A stretch of DNA of 64,000 nucleotides from Acorus gramineus (lineage: Eukaryota > Streptophyta > Magnoliopsida > Acorales > Acoraceae). A program made the translations under genes and the position numbers. The DNA lies in assembly GCA_030737835.1 (NCBI GenBank), contig JAUJYN010000029.1:1848871-1912870 (forward strand), in the 5' to 3' direction. A model generated the notes under the pieces. It saw only the letters and a program-made list of their open reading frames with translations. It did no database searches and was not told where the DNA came from. Of this stretch, positions 23,236-35,112 are shown in pieces (position 1 is the first letter of the stretch; each line of letters begins with the position of its first letter).

Positions 23236-24672
23236 ACGCATCTCCCCATTTCCCTCCCCCTGTTTCGGTAAGGCAGCTCACTATCTTTTAAAGATCTCAG
23301 TGAATCTAGCCTTTAAAGGCATATTTTTAGGATTATGTCTTCTTATGATTTGATCAACTATGTGTCTAGATGTTATATATGAAATTTGGGGTCATTATGA
23401 CATCTGTGGTGTAAGTTAGAACCAGTTTTGCATGACCTGTCCAGATTCGCGTTGGAATTGACCTGCTTCGGGAAATGATTTGTTTCGGGCTTGTAAAGGC
23501 CAAATTAGGTTCTAATGTCTTCATGGATTATGATCCCAGCATATCATAGAATGTGCATGATTTATTTCATAATTTTTGGAAGTGTATTGGGTGCTGTGAA
23601 GACCAATTAGTAGGGCTGGTTGCAGCAGGTTTAGCAGTTTTGCTTGGTTGAGTGTCAAGGAGTTGGTTGCATGTGTTTTGGGTGATAATATGGAAGTATC
23701 AGGGGTTAGGGTCTTCATGAAGTAAGCTTATATGTGTGATAGGAGGTTCCATAATTTAATTATGGATCATTGGTTGTGTTTTGCAGATCTCGTAGACCGG
23801 ACGCGCGGCGATCCGGGTATCGGTGAGTGGTTCGATCCAATCCCCCCCCTCGGGATGCGCTCAACGCGCGTAGTCGTGCGTCGCGCATCGATGGGGCCCC
23901 CTAGCTATACTACTTGTGTAGATAAGTAGTATGGCCATGCTTAAGCTATAATATGTAGATATCTTGCATGCTAGGCTTATATACATGTATTGTATTCATG
24001 TATGAATGATTGTGTTGCATGAGCCCCTCTAGTATGGGCATGTATTTTTGGTAATGTGTATGGATGTATAGAATATGGCATGCCTTAGGTAGTATTGTAA
24101 TAATACTCCCACCATATTAATTGGAATATCCAGCATGAATAAGTCTGGGTTAATAACGGGCACCTGCCTAATATTCCCTTGCGATAAGACTCGAGGGGGG
24201 TGGTGTAGTTGTTGCGCCCATGCTAATGGGGCAAAGCTATGACCAGCTTCATGAGATGATGATCTCTCCCGCCCTCTCCCTCTGAACGAACTGAGTAAGT
24301 AGATGCGATTTCCTACTCGACTCAGGTTCGTTTGGAATATTGGCATGCACCTGTTAGTGCGCGAGATCGCGCTTGACCCTTTCTTTTAAGTTGGTGATAT
24401 CCAACGCATGTTTAAGTTAGGCCTTGTGTGCTTATGTGATTAATGACCATGTATGCATGTTGTATGATTTATTTTTATGTAAATCCATGTTAGGGAGTGT
24501 CCCTATAATTATTAGATGATTGTGCATATGGTTCATGCACATAGCTAGATATAAAATTCTCCTGGATATATTTATATGCGCATGTTAAAAACTGATAGGC
24601 CTATTTGGGATAGGCGTGGGTATGACCCGCTGTCGGGTTGTACCTTATTAGTTAGAGCGCTAGCGATGTAAT
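23236..24672 (+). mobile_element. B1 LTR fragment, left part
   Basis: This matches the 1-3182 LTR from its position about 309 onward, including TTTCGGTAAGGCAGC, the core after TTTTGCAG (about 23782-23836), and AATATTCC-rich segments. It stops abruptly at AGCGATGTAAT, where a second complete B1 LTR begins. Its probable continuation is 28202-28585. Confidence 0.82.
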
Positions 24673-27600
24673 TGTTATGCCTATGTCATTTGGAGCCATT
24701 TCGGTTAAGCCTTGGTCACTTCTGGGTCATTCAGGGCCTTTTTAATTTTTCGATCGGAGCCGCTAAAATTTTAGCTTTTAGCCACCTGCGGGAGTTAGAG
24801 TACTCTGATTGGAAATCTGACTGCATATTATGGGTCCTGGTACCATTTGGTATTGCCCACAGAAATTTCATCGAGTTCTAGTTACGTTTTAGAAAATTTT
24901 GCAGTTCCGAATCGTATCCAGGTTTTGACCGATTTTGAAGTGTCAAAGGGTGACTTTGACCAAGTCAAGTGGACTTGGACCAAGTCAAAGAAGGCCATTG
25001 ACTAGGTCAATGGGTTTTGTTTTCTAGTTTGGTTGGGTTGACTCAAAGTCAATCCCCACCCACCCCCATTTCTCAAATAAATGCTAAGTGTGTGAGTGTG
25101 CTTGAGGTGGGCGTCCCCTTCATTTCCCTCTCCCTCTCACTCTCTCCTTCACTCCCTGGTTTTCTTTGTTTTTTTGGGTTAAATAAAAGAAGAACAAGAA
25201 GGAGAAGAAGAAACATTAAAAGGAAAAGAGAAAGGTATGTGTGTGCAAGCTTTGGGTGTTGTAGTTGTTGTTGTTTCTCTTCTCATTAGCTCCTTCTCAT
25301 GCCTCCCCCCCCCCTGTTTTCAGCCAAGGAAGGCTGGTGGAGTGGCTGATGAGGTGGTGGTAGTGGTGGTGGTGGTAGAGGTGGTCGTGGGTGTGTCGAG
25401 AACCCCACATCTCCCCATTTCCCTTCCCCTGTTTTGGTAAGGCAGCACACTGTCTTTTAAAGATCTCAGTGAATCTAGTATTTAGAGGTATATTTGTAGG
25501 ATTATGTCTGCTTATGATTTGATCAGCTATGTGTCTAGATGTTATATATGAAATATGGGGTCATTATAATATCTGTGGTGTAAGTTAGAATCAGTTTTGC
25601 ATGAACTGTGCAGATTCGCGCAGGAATTGACCGGCTTCGGAAAATGATTTGTTTCGGGCTTATAGAGGAAAAATTAGGTTCTAATGTATTCATGGATTAT
25701 GATCCCAGCATATCATAGAATGTGCATGATTTATTTCATAATTTTGGGAAGTGTATTGGGTGCTGTGAAGACCAATTAGTAGGGCTGGTTGCAGCAGGTT
25801 TAGCAGTTTTGCTTGGTTGAGTGTCAAGGAGTTGGTTGCATGTGTCTTGGGTGATAATATGGAAGTATCAGGGGTTAGGGTTTTCATGAAGTAAGCTTAT
25901 ATGTGTGATAGGAGGTTCCATAATTTAATTATGGATCATTGGTTGTGTTTTGCAGATCTCGTAGACCGGACGCGCGGCGATCCGGGTATCGGTGAGTGGT
26001 TCGATCCAATCCCCCCCCCCCTCTCGGGATGCGCTCGACGCGCGTAGTCGCGCGTCACGCATCGATGGGGCCCCCTAAGCTATACTACTTGTGTAGATAA
26101 GTAGTATGGCCATGCTTAAGCTATAATATGTAGATATCTTGCATGCTAGGCTTATATACATGTATTGTATTCATGTATGAATGATTGTGTTGCATGAGCC
26201 CCTCTAGTATGGGCATGTATGTTGTAAATGTGTATGGATGTATAGAATATGGCATGTCTTAGGTAGTATTGTAATACTACTCCCACCATATTAATTGGAA
26301 ATCGAACATGATTAAGTCTGGGTTAATAACGGGCACCTGCCTAATATTCCCTTGCGATAAGACTCGAGGGCGTGGTGTAGTTGTTGCGCCCGTGCTAATG
26401 GGGCAGAGCTATGACCAGCTTCATGAGATGATGATCTCTCTCGCCCTCTCCCTCTGAACGAACTAAGTAAGTAGAGGCGATTTCCTACTCGACTCAGGTT
26501 CGTTTGGAATATTGGCATGCACCTGTTAGTGCGCGAGATCGCGCTTGCCCCTTTCTTTTAAGTTGGCGATATCCAACGGATGTTAGAGTATATTTTGTAT
26601 GTTTATGTGATTAATGACCATGTATGCATGTTGTATGAATTATTATGATGTAATCCATGTTAGGGAGTGTCCCTATAATTATTAGATGATTGTGCATATG
26701 GTTCATGCACATAACTAAGATTAAATTCTCCTATAAAATATATGCGCTTGTTAAAACTAATTAGGCCTATCTGGAATAGGCGTGGGTATGACCCGCTGTC
26801 GGGTTGTACCTTATTAAGCGCTAGCGATGTAATCGCCCCGTGCATCCGAGCGATGCACTCGTTTGGAATTCAGGAGAATTCATTATCTTAACGGTTTGTT
26901 AAGCCGGTAGTTGGGGCGTGTCACCCCTTTGTGTCTGAGCGACGCAACCGAGTGGGAGTACAATAGTGTTCGCTATCATCGATATGTCATTATCGAGTGT
27001 AGTGTTTTTCCATTGGGTTCGCTTTGCGAACATGGAATGTTTACTCCCAATGTCGTCTGTTTTGAAGAGGCCCGGGATATAGCTGTCCTGATATAGGACT
27101 CCCATCCGTAGGTACCACCGATGCATTCGGGAGCGTACTGATTGTGGGAGTGTACCAGGTAAAGGCTATCCGGAAGAGGGCTAACAAATGATATTGCGAG
27201 CGTGGAATCGTTCTCCTCTTCGTTGGATCCGATGTAGAACTTCTCGGGTTGGGAAAAGCTGTCCTGACAGAGGGCTCCCATCTGTAGGTACTACCGATGC
27301 ATTCAAGAACGTACTGACCATGGGAGTATACCAGGTAGAGGCTACCCGGGGAAAGGGCTACCGGTGGACCAAGGGTGTAGAGCAGTCTAAGTCTCTTCCA
27401 AAAGTCCCAAGAGATTCCCTCCGGGAGTGAGGGTGAGGATGAGGTGAAGACACGTCGCCTCGTGACCCATTCGTTGTTCGTCCATTCCCATAGTTGTTGG
27501 GTCCGGTCTCGTATCGATGTTTAAAGACATCGTTGGGTAGTTATCTTGAGGTTGATGATCCAATAGTGTTACGTAGACCAGTAATCCCGGGTCTCCTCGA

Positions 27601-28201
27601 CCAATGGTATGGTCTCTCCCAAAAGTCCCAAGAGTCTCCCTCCGGGAGTGAGGGTGAGGGTGAGGTTGGTCGCGCCGCCGCGTGACCCAGTTATCCATGG
27701 GTTTCCACCCATGTTTACCTTGAAAGGAATTGTTTATGTATTGAACTGTTGTATGGTATTGGTTTCCAGCCACTCACTGAGCTTGTAGCTCACCCCTCGC
27801 ATACTGTTTCTTTTCAGGGGCAGTGTTGGGCGTGGAGCTGGAGCTTTTCTGTGGCGTGGTCTTATGGGCGTGGAGCGTTCTTTCGGCGGGTGGCGAGTGC
27901 GAGGCTGTCAGCAGTCCTAGAGTCATTGTGTGTATTGTAAATCGTGCATGTGGCACAGGTTGTATTTTCTTTGGTCTAGACTTGGCTCTCACAGGACAGT
28001 GATTGTGTATTCGAGTCTGTAATAATGTTTTTGGTTTACAGACATTGTTTATATATTATGCTTCCGCTTTTCAGTCAGTTATCATTATCCTTGCTTTGCC
28101 ACCTTGTGTGTTGTTCTTGGAGTCTTTATTGACCTCAGGTATTGATAGCTGATATTTTATTATTGACCACGTCTCGGGTACGGCCGCCCTGGGGCGTGAC
28201 A
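24673..28201 (+). mobile_element. Complete B1 LTR, + sense
   Basis: A 3.5-kb LTR from TGTTATGCC to GGGGCGTGACA. It has the U3 block (about 24735-24920), about eight TTGAC cores on both strands (about 24940-25045), donor-like GTAAGG after GTTTTG (about 25436), the core after TTTTGCAG (about 25951-26003) and the B-type tandem segments (about 27080-27660). It lies within another B1 LTR but the flanks do not show a matching 5-bp duplication, and nearly 1 kb of the host LTR is missing between its two parts. It may have inserted with a flanking deletion or arisen by recombination. Confidence 0.87.
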
Positions 28202-28585
28202 CCCCTCGCATACTGTTTCTTTTCAGGGGTAGTGTTGGGCGTGGAGCTGGAGCTTTCCTGTGGCGTGGTCTTATGGGCGTGGAGCGTTCTTCCAGCAGGT
28301 GGTGAGTGCGAGGCTGTCAGCAGTCCTAGAGTCATTGTATGTATTGTACATCGTGCATGTGGCACAGGTTGTATATTCTTTGGTCTAGACTTGGCTCTCA
28401 CAGGACAGTGATTGTGTATTCGAGTCTGTAATAATGTTTTTGGTTTACAGACATTGTTTATATATTATGCTTCCACTTTTCAGTCAGTTATCATTATCCT
28501 TGCTTTTCCACCTTGTGTGTTGTTGTTGGAGTCTTTATGACCTCAGGTATTGATAGCTGATATTTTATTATTGCCACGTGTCGGG
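28202..28585 (+). mobile_element. B1 LTR fragment, right part
   Basis: This is a near-repeat of about 27790-28180 in the preceding LTR: the 3' third of a B1 LTR. It is cut a few bases before its terminus by an A-type LTR at 28586. The final bases CCGCCCTGGGGCATGACA reappear at 40611-40628, beyond that insertion. Confidence 0.85.
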
Positions 28586-29954
28586 TGTCACGCCCCGGGC
28601 GTCCCCGGGACGCGGCAAGTGTATATATGATATCAGCAGTCTATACAGGAGGTCAATAACATACCCTAAACGACACCAAAAATGACAACACAGACAAAAG
28701 CAGGGCTGACATGATATATATACACAAATAGCGGAAGCTAAAAGACTGAGTCTGTAATTCAAAAAAAAAATATTACAGACTCGATACATAATCAACTGTC
28801 CTATGAGAGCCACTATATACAATGACATCCAATATAATACAAACGGGTGCCCAAGCACGGAAATATAATACATACAATCAAAAAGGGATGCTGATAGCCT
28901 CTAACACTCACGGAACGCGGCGCTGCTCCGCTACTGCTGAAGTCCCTCGGGGAGCTCCTCCTTCAGATCCGACTCCGTGGTAACTGGAGAAAAATATGCG
29001 AGGGGTGAGCCACACTCTTAGTGAATAGCACAACCCATGCATCACAATTCATATTAACCACAATTTATATTTCAAAGCCTCAAGTGGCAGGAACTACACA
29101 ATCCAGTGGGTCGCTACATCGCCGACCCACCACACCCTCACCCTCACCCTCCAATAGGTGACACGGTCTATTGGGACTGACTAGGCTGTTAATCACCCTT
29201 GGTCCACTGATAGTCTCTCCTCCACTCCGTAGCCCGCCTGGTCTACTCCCACAATTCAGCACAGTCCGAAACCAAATAAGGAGGTACCTACTGATGGGAG
29301 CCCTCTGTCAGGACAGCCTGTCTAACGCTGGGGCAGTCTCTATACGGATCCAACGAAGGAAACAGAAACAGCCTACCCACACGTATACGATCCACTTGGA
29401 TCCATTGGCAACATCTTCCTAACATTTCTAATGTCATGAATTCTTGCGAATTCCTCCAGGGCGCATAACTACGATGCGGGGAAGCCTGTATTATAACCGC
29501 ATGGTTATAATATTCACTAAGCATGCTCATTACTAAATAACTCACATTTGATTTAAATAAATTAAACTAATGGGATACATGCATAGGTCAAGGCTTCCTA
29601 GCATGAAAATATGGTATCAGGATGCATGGCTCTTACACATATCCTAAGGGTGCAAGTCCCTAACATACAAGATCTAGGGTGGCATGCATACTATTATATA
29701 TGTGTCACTTTTAACCTGCTGGTAACCGTTGGAGCATTCTGGCAGTTTTTCATTTTTTTTCGGTTTTCGATCGGAACCGCTAATTTTTGGACTGTTAGCT
29801 ATCGTCCTGAGTTAGAGGACTCCGATTGGAAATCTAACTACATATTTGGTGTCCTGGTGCCATTTTAGGCCTCTCACAAAAATTTCATCGAATTCCGGTA
29901 ACGTTTCTGAAATTTCACAGTTTCGGGGCGTATCTGGGTTTTTAAGTGACCCAG

Positions 29955-30000
29955 CTATATAAGGTGGGTGAGAAAATATCTTGGGCACTATTCATCATCC
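29955..30000 (+). promoter_or_regulatory. E2 LTR core promoter: TATA and likely start site
   Basis: CTATATAAGG at 29955-29964 is followed 31 bases later by ACTATTCATCATCC (29987-30000). That spacing is what plant TATA promoters use, and the ACTATTCATCATC motif occurs at the same place in nearly all LTRs here. The 3' LTR has the same pair (34809-34853). The TTGAC cluster found upstream in other types is absent. Confidence 0.7.
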
Positions 30001-30850
30001 CTACCATTTGGATTTTCTCTCTCCCCTCTCTCTTTTTCTCACTTTTGACCCCCCTAGAGCCCTCAAAGCTTAAAACCTAAAGCATAGGAAGTGTAGATCG
30101 GGTCCCGATCTACACTCCGGTGCTTTCAAATCCCGATTCTGGCGACATTTGCCCCTCCGTCCCCCCTCTCTTCTCCTCTGTTTTGGGCTGTTTTGGAGGT
30201 GGGAGTAGATCCGGGTGGTGGAAGCCTTTTGGGAAAGGTTTCGGCGCGCGGAGAGCGTCCGGACTTCCCTTCCTCCCTTGGTAAGCCTCTTTTTCCCTCT
30301 TTTTCTTGCATAGATGTATGTTAGGAGGGTGGAAATGAGGTTGGGTGGTGGTCGGCGGCGGTGGGTGGCCGTCGGAGGGCTGTACGAGGTTCCTTGTTTG
30401 GTTGTCGGGATGTCCTGTATCGGGACCTCATGCTGCCCTCCCAAGGTTTCTAGTCCCATTAATATTATAAGTAATGTTATATAACTGGTATGACTATTAG
30501 CATATTTAGTGAATATTATAGGGGAGGGGCCTTGCGAGGACAGCGGTGAGACCCGGGTTAGGGTACTCCGTGTTCCTTGTTTTGTTGTCGGGGTGTCCTA
30601 TATCGGGAACTCACGCCGCCCTCCCGAGTTCTTTCCCCCAATGATATTACAACCTTGCTTTTATTGTACGTGTTCCCCGCATCTTGGTTATGCGCCCTGG
30701 ACGAACTCTGAAGAGTTCATGACATTAGAGTTGTAGAGATGTGTTGTCGGCGGATCCGAGTGGATCATGTGCGTATGGATAGGCTGTTCTGTCCCCTTCG
30801 TTGGATCCGGTAGAGGCTGCCCCAGCGTTAGAAAGGCCGTCCCTTCCAAG

Positions 30851-30971
30851 GGTTCCCATCAGTAGGCGCCTCCCGATATTTGTGACGGACTGTGCTGAAG
30901 TTGTGGGTGAGGGCTCCCATCAATAGGCGCCTCCCGATATTTGTGACGGACTGTGCTGAAGTTGTGGGGGT
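30851..30971 (+). repeat. 61-bp tandem duplication marking A2 LTRs
   Basis: Two copies at a 61-base period, each starting around CCCATCAGTAGGCGCCTCCC and ending in GAAGTTGTGGG. Both copies are also present in the E2 3' LTR (about 38095-38215) and, in the other sense, in the solo LTR at 45533-49005 (about 46311-46435). It is absent from other A LTRs, so it marks a subfamily. Confidence 0.85.
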
Positions 30972-31737
30972 GATAGCCTAGCGGCTACGGAGTGGAGGAG
31001 AGACTATCGGTGGACCAAGGGTGACCAACAGCCTAGTCAGTCCCAAAATCCTATGTCACCCGTGGTAGGGTGAGGGTGAGGGAGTAGTGGGTTGGCGATG
31101 AGCGACCTACTGGATTTGTGATTGGATGATTATCAGTCCCAATAGCCTATGTCACCCATTGATGGGTGAGGGTGAGGGTGTGGTGGTTCGGCGATGTACG
31201 AACCACTGGATTATGTTGTTATGCCACTTAGAGGATGGATAAAGAATGAATTGTGGTCAATATTGTCTGTGATGCATGGGTTGTGCTGTTCACTGAGCGT
31301 GTGGCTCACCCCTCGCATATGTTTTCCCCAGTTGTCACTGAGCCTGAGCTGGAGCCGGAGTAGCAGTTGGAGCTTTCCGAGGGATTCCTTCAGTAGCGGA
31401 GCAGCGCCACGTTCCGCGAGTACCAGAGGTTATCAGCATCCCTTCTTGTCTGTATGTATTTTATTTCCGTGCTTGGCACGCGTCTGTGTATATTCAGTTG
31501 TATTGGTGTATATTGGCTCTCACAGGACAGATGATTGAGTATCGAGTCTGTAGTATGTTTATTTACAGATTCAGTCTTTTGCTTCCGCATTTGGTGTATA
31601 TATCATGTCAGCCCTTGTTGTATGTGTGTCATTCTGGTTATTGTGTATGATATATTATTGACCTCCTGTGTAGATTCTGATATTATATATACACTTGCCG
31701 CGTCCCGGGGACGGCCGCCCTGGGGCGTGACAAAAGT

Positions 31738-31749
31738 TGGTATCAGAGC
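31738..31749 (+). promoter_or_regulatory. E2 primer-binding site (tRNA-Met)
   Basis: TGGTATCAGAGC five bases after the end of the 5' LTR, complementary to initiator tRNA-Met. Confidence 0.95.
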
Positions 31750-31851
31750 CTGGTCCTGTCAGAGCCAATAGTCTTCCTTTCGTAGAGATGAGTCCTAGGA
31801 TTTCTATATGAGTATTCTGATCATAGTGTCTGGTTTTCTTAGGGTGCTGAT

Positions 31852-32960
31852 ATGCCTCCTCGCAGAGGACGGCGCGGACGAGGTCCCTCTCGGTCTTTGG
31901 AGGTTTCCGGACCTACCAGAGACGAGGATGCTACCGGAGAGCCCTTGACGCAGGAGCCTCCTGCTTGGGAGCGTGCTTTCGCTCGGTTGGCTGATTTGGT
32001 GGAAGCACAGACCAGAGTGTTGGTAGAGCATGCTAGAGAGATTCGGGAGCTGAGGGCGACTCGCGAGGCAGTTCCGCAGGTCCCCTTGGTGGCAGATCTG
32101 CCTGTGGTACCCGATTTACCCCCAGTTCCAGTGGTGATTCCGGCGGTAGGAGTCCAGGGTCCCCTGCAGAGGGAGGAGGAGCTAGAGGCGGCAGCGCGAG
32201 TGCAGCAGAGCGGCCTCAACGCCTTTCTGAAGCTCCACCCTCCCGAGTTCCATGGGCAGACGGCAGATCCTCTTGCGCCAGAGCGTTGGTTGAGGGAGGT
32301 GGATACGATCTTCGTGGCCATGCTTTGCACTGATCGCCAGCGAGTCCCCCTGGCCACCTTTATGCTGAAGGGTAACGCCGCCGACTGGTGGGCTACCCGA
32401 GTGGTGGACATCCCAGAGGGAGTGGAGCAGCTTTCTTGGGCAGGGTTCCGGAGGCATTTCTGGACGAGTATTTCCCGTTCTCGACGCGCCAGATCGTGAT
32501 GCGGGAGTTCGAGCAATTGACGCAGGGCTCCATGTCGGTTGCTGACTACTCTACGCGCTTTACGAGGCTGTCCAGATTCGCTCCAGCGTTGGTGATGGAC
32601 GAGGACACGCGGTGCCGCCGTTTCGAGCTCGGTCTCAGCAGCGCTTCCGGGTGCACGTCACCGCCCAGGAATTCTCGAGGTTCTCGACTTAGTGTCTCGG
32701 GCGAAGACGGTCGAGCGAGATCTCGGGATCATCGTGGGGGTTCCGACCCCTTCTGCAGATCAGGGTCCTTCCGGGAGTCGGGACCAGGGGCAGCGCAAGA
32801 GGAAGAGGCCCCGCTTCGATCAGTCAGCGGCTGCCTCTCCTCCAGCAGATGCGGTGCCAGTATGGGATCCAGCACCCATTGCAGCAGTGCCCATCCAGTC
32901 CAGGCAGCCGGAGGAGCTGTTTCCATTGTCAGCGCATCGGGCATATCAGATACCATTGCC
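31852..32960 (+). pseudogene. E2 gag region with zinc knuckle
   Basis: The start MPPRRGRRGRGPSRSLEV at 31852 matches E1 and E4. The core reads LNAFLKLHPPEFHGQTADPL, ADWWATRVVDIPEG, and FEQLTQGSMSVADYSTRF. A CX2CX4HX4C knuckle (CFHCQRIGHIRYHC) lies at 32918-32959. TTTTCTTAG precedes the start. A few breaks are present. A Gln-rich linker follows (about 32970-33075). Confidence 0.9.
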
Positions 32961-33284
32961 CTGATGCTGGCCGACCCCGAGTGCCACCTCAGCAGCCGCA
33001 GTTCTTGCAGCAGCAGCTTCCGCACCAGCAGCAGCAGCAGCCTCAGCGTCAGCAGCAGCCAGTGCAGCCGGCGAGGCGTGCTCCTGCTCCTCAGCCGCGG
33101 TTGGTCCAGGGCAGAGTTGCAGCGCTTACGGCCGAGGAGGCGCAGCTTTCGGGTATCATGGTTCGAGGTATTATCTTGTGTTCTCAACTCTCCAGTAATA
33201 GGATATAATTGTGGGTGTTTGTTTGGTTGCTGTTATGCAACTGTGTGTGGTATTTGGTGAGCGAGTGTCAAGAGTGGTTGTTTG

Positions 33285-33735
33285 GGTTAAGGAAGCCGGG
33301 TTTTAGCTGTCCTGGCAGTGAGTTCCCATCAGTAGGTACCACCGATGCAGTCGGAGGGGTACTGATCGTGGGAGTATGCCAGGTAGAGGCTACCCGGGGA
33401 TAGATTATGGAATGGTGTCGCCAGCGTGGAATCGCTCTCCCCTTCGTAGGATCCGCGTAGTACAGCCCCGGCGTTAGACAGGCTCTTGGTCAGAGGACCA
33501 GGCGAGCTACGGAGCGGGGAGAGGCTACCGGTGGACCAGGGGTAGAGAGCAGTCTAAGTCTCTCCCAAAGTCCCAAAATGTCTCCTTTCGGGAGTGAGGG
33601 TGTGGATGAGGCGAAGACGGGTCGCTCGTGACCCAATTTCTGTTGGACCGTTCCCAATGATGTTGGGTCCGGTCTTGTAGTCGATGTTGAAGGACATCGT
33701 TAGGTGATCATCTAGAGGTAGATGATCCGGAGGGG
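33285..33735 (+). mobile_element. B-type LTR fragment inside E2
   Basis: The stretch matches the B LTR around 1940-2420 and 27090-27560 in + sense (AGCTGTCCTGGCAG, the bar CCAGGTAGAGGCTACCCGGG, then TCTCTCCCAAAGTCCC and the GTCGATGTTGAAGGACATCG segment). It occupies the place where protease and the start of reverse transcriptase should be. Confidence 0.75.
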
Positions 33736-33782
33736 GTTAGTAGTGTTCTTTAAAATGATGTCTTCTTCTAGTGTTCCTTTCT

Positions 33783-33905
33783 GGATTAAGGGGCCTTGTG
33801 AGGTCGGCGTTGGAACCCGGGCTAGGGTACTTCGTGTTCCTTGTTTGGTTGTCGGGGTATCCTATATCGGGATTTCATGGTGCCCTCCCGAGGTTTCTTT
33901 TTCCC
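33783..33905 (+). mobile_element. LTR-derived module between gag and pol (shared with E3)
   Basis: About 120 bases from GGATTAAGGGGCCTTGTGAG to GGTTTCTTTTTCCC match a segment of A-type LTRs (compare 61470-61590). The DNA on both sides is not LTR: ATGATGTCTTCTTCTAG before it and GGAAGCATCAGATAGATGA after it. The same module with the same flanks occurs in E3 at 58461-58574 on the minus strand, so it is an inherited part of this internal region. Confidence 0.75.
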
Positions 33906-33984
33906 AGGTAAGGGATGCCATGGAAGCATCAGATAGATGAGAGATCAAGTGCGAGTTTTGGTTAGAGGTTAAGGCCTTTTGGGC

Positions 33985-34280
33985 GATTGTTTTCTGGTAA
34001 AGGCATATCTGTGGACCCGGGTAAGACGCTTGCTATGTCGAATTGCGTAGGCCGTCGAACCCCACAGGATTCGGAGCTTCCCGAGTTTGCAGGTTATTGT
34101 AGGAAGCTTGACGAGGGACTCTCGAAGATAGCTGTTCCTCTTAACCGCCTTACTCGGAAGGATGTCCGGTTCGAGTGGTCCCCTTCTTGCGAGGAGAGCT
34201 TCCTGGAGTTTACTCGGAGGCTCACCTCAGCGCCAATTCTTACCTCTCCGTCTTGGAGTGGTGGGTTCGCAGTTGGGTAA
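33985..34280 (+). pseudogene. E2 reverse transcriptase remnant (thumb/connection)
   Basis: Coding for GKGISVDPGKTLAMSN, ELPEFAGYCRKLDEGLSKIA and [20 protein letters not shown] matches the region just after the catalytic core in E1 (about 11000-11260). The palm domain with FIDD is absent. Confidence 0.85.
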
Positions 34281-34282
34281 AG

Positions 34283-34510
34283 GTGTGTCCGCGATCCTGC
34301 TCACGTCATCCCGTTCGAGCCGCTCGTCTCTGAGCCGGACAGTCATTCGTGGAGCAGTCGATTGAGATCATGGACCGCCGCGTGAGGAGGCTCTGCACCA
34401 AGACCGTCCAGTTGGTCGAGGTGCGATGGCAGCACCGTTCCGGTGTCGAGGACACTTGGGAGCTCAAGGATGCCAGGTGTGATGCATCTTTTCCCCTCCT
34501 AGATGTTTTT
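34283..34510 (+). pseudogene. E2 integrase tail with chromodomain-like segment
   Basis: The + strand encodes DPAHVIPFEPLVSEPD and VEQSIEIMDRRVRRLCTKTV followed by VRWQHRSGVEDTWELKDA, matching 6160-6400 of E1. RNase H and the integrase core are missing between this and the preceding remnant. Confidence 0.88.
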
Positions 34511-34535
34511 GCATATTTTGAGGACAAAATTTCCT

Positions 34536-34548
34536 AAGGGGGGAAGAA
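34536..34548 (+). promoter_or_regulatory. E2 polypurine tract
   Basis: AAGGGGGGAAGAA immediately before the 3' LTR, the plus-strand primer. Confidence 0.92.
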
Positions 34549-35112
34549 TGTTATATATGTGTCACTTTTAACCTGCTGGTAACCGTTGGAGCGTTCTGGC
34601 AGTTTTTCATTTTTTTTCGGTTTTCGATCGGAACCGCTAATTTTTGGACTGTTAGCTATCGTCCTGAGTTAGAGGACTCCGATTGGAAATCTAACTGCAT
34701 ATTTGGTGTCTGGTGCCATTTTAGGCCTCTCACGAAAATTTCATCGAATTCTGGTAACGTTTCTGAAATTTCACAGTTTCGGGCGTATCTGGGTTTTTAA
34801 GTGACCCGCTATATAAGGTGGGTGAGAAATATCTTGGGCACTATTCATCATCCCTACCATTTGGATTTTCTCTCTCCCCTCTCTCCTTTTCTCACTTTTG
34901 AGCCCCCTAGACCCCTCAAACCTAAAAACCTAAAGCATAGGAAGTGTAGATCGGGTCCCGATCTACACCTCGGTGCTTTCAAATCCCGATTCCGGCGAGA
35001 TTTGCCCCTCCGTCCCCCCTCTCTTCTCCTCTGTTTTGGACCATTTCGGAGGTGGGAGTAGATCCGGGCGTTGGAAGCCTTTTGAGAGAGGTTTCGGTGC
35101 GCGCAGAGCAAC

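Larger units (their letters stand above)
29692..31732 (+). mobile_element. E2 5' LTR (A2 type, short form)
   Basis: From about 29692 to GGGGCGTGACA. It has the U3 block (about 29745-29940), TATA and initiator (29955-30000), donor-like GTAAGC after CCCTTG (30281), a 61-bp tandem duplication (30851-30971) and GGGTGAGGGTGAGGG tracts (about 31066-31083 and 31167-31185). Compared with the 3' LTR it lacks the CpG tract and conserved core. Confidence 0.9.
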
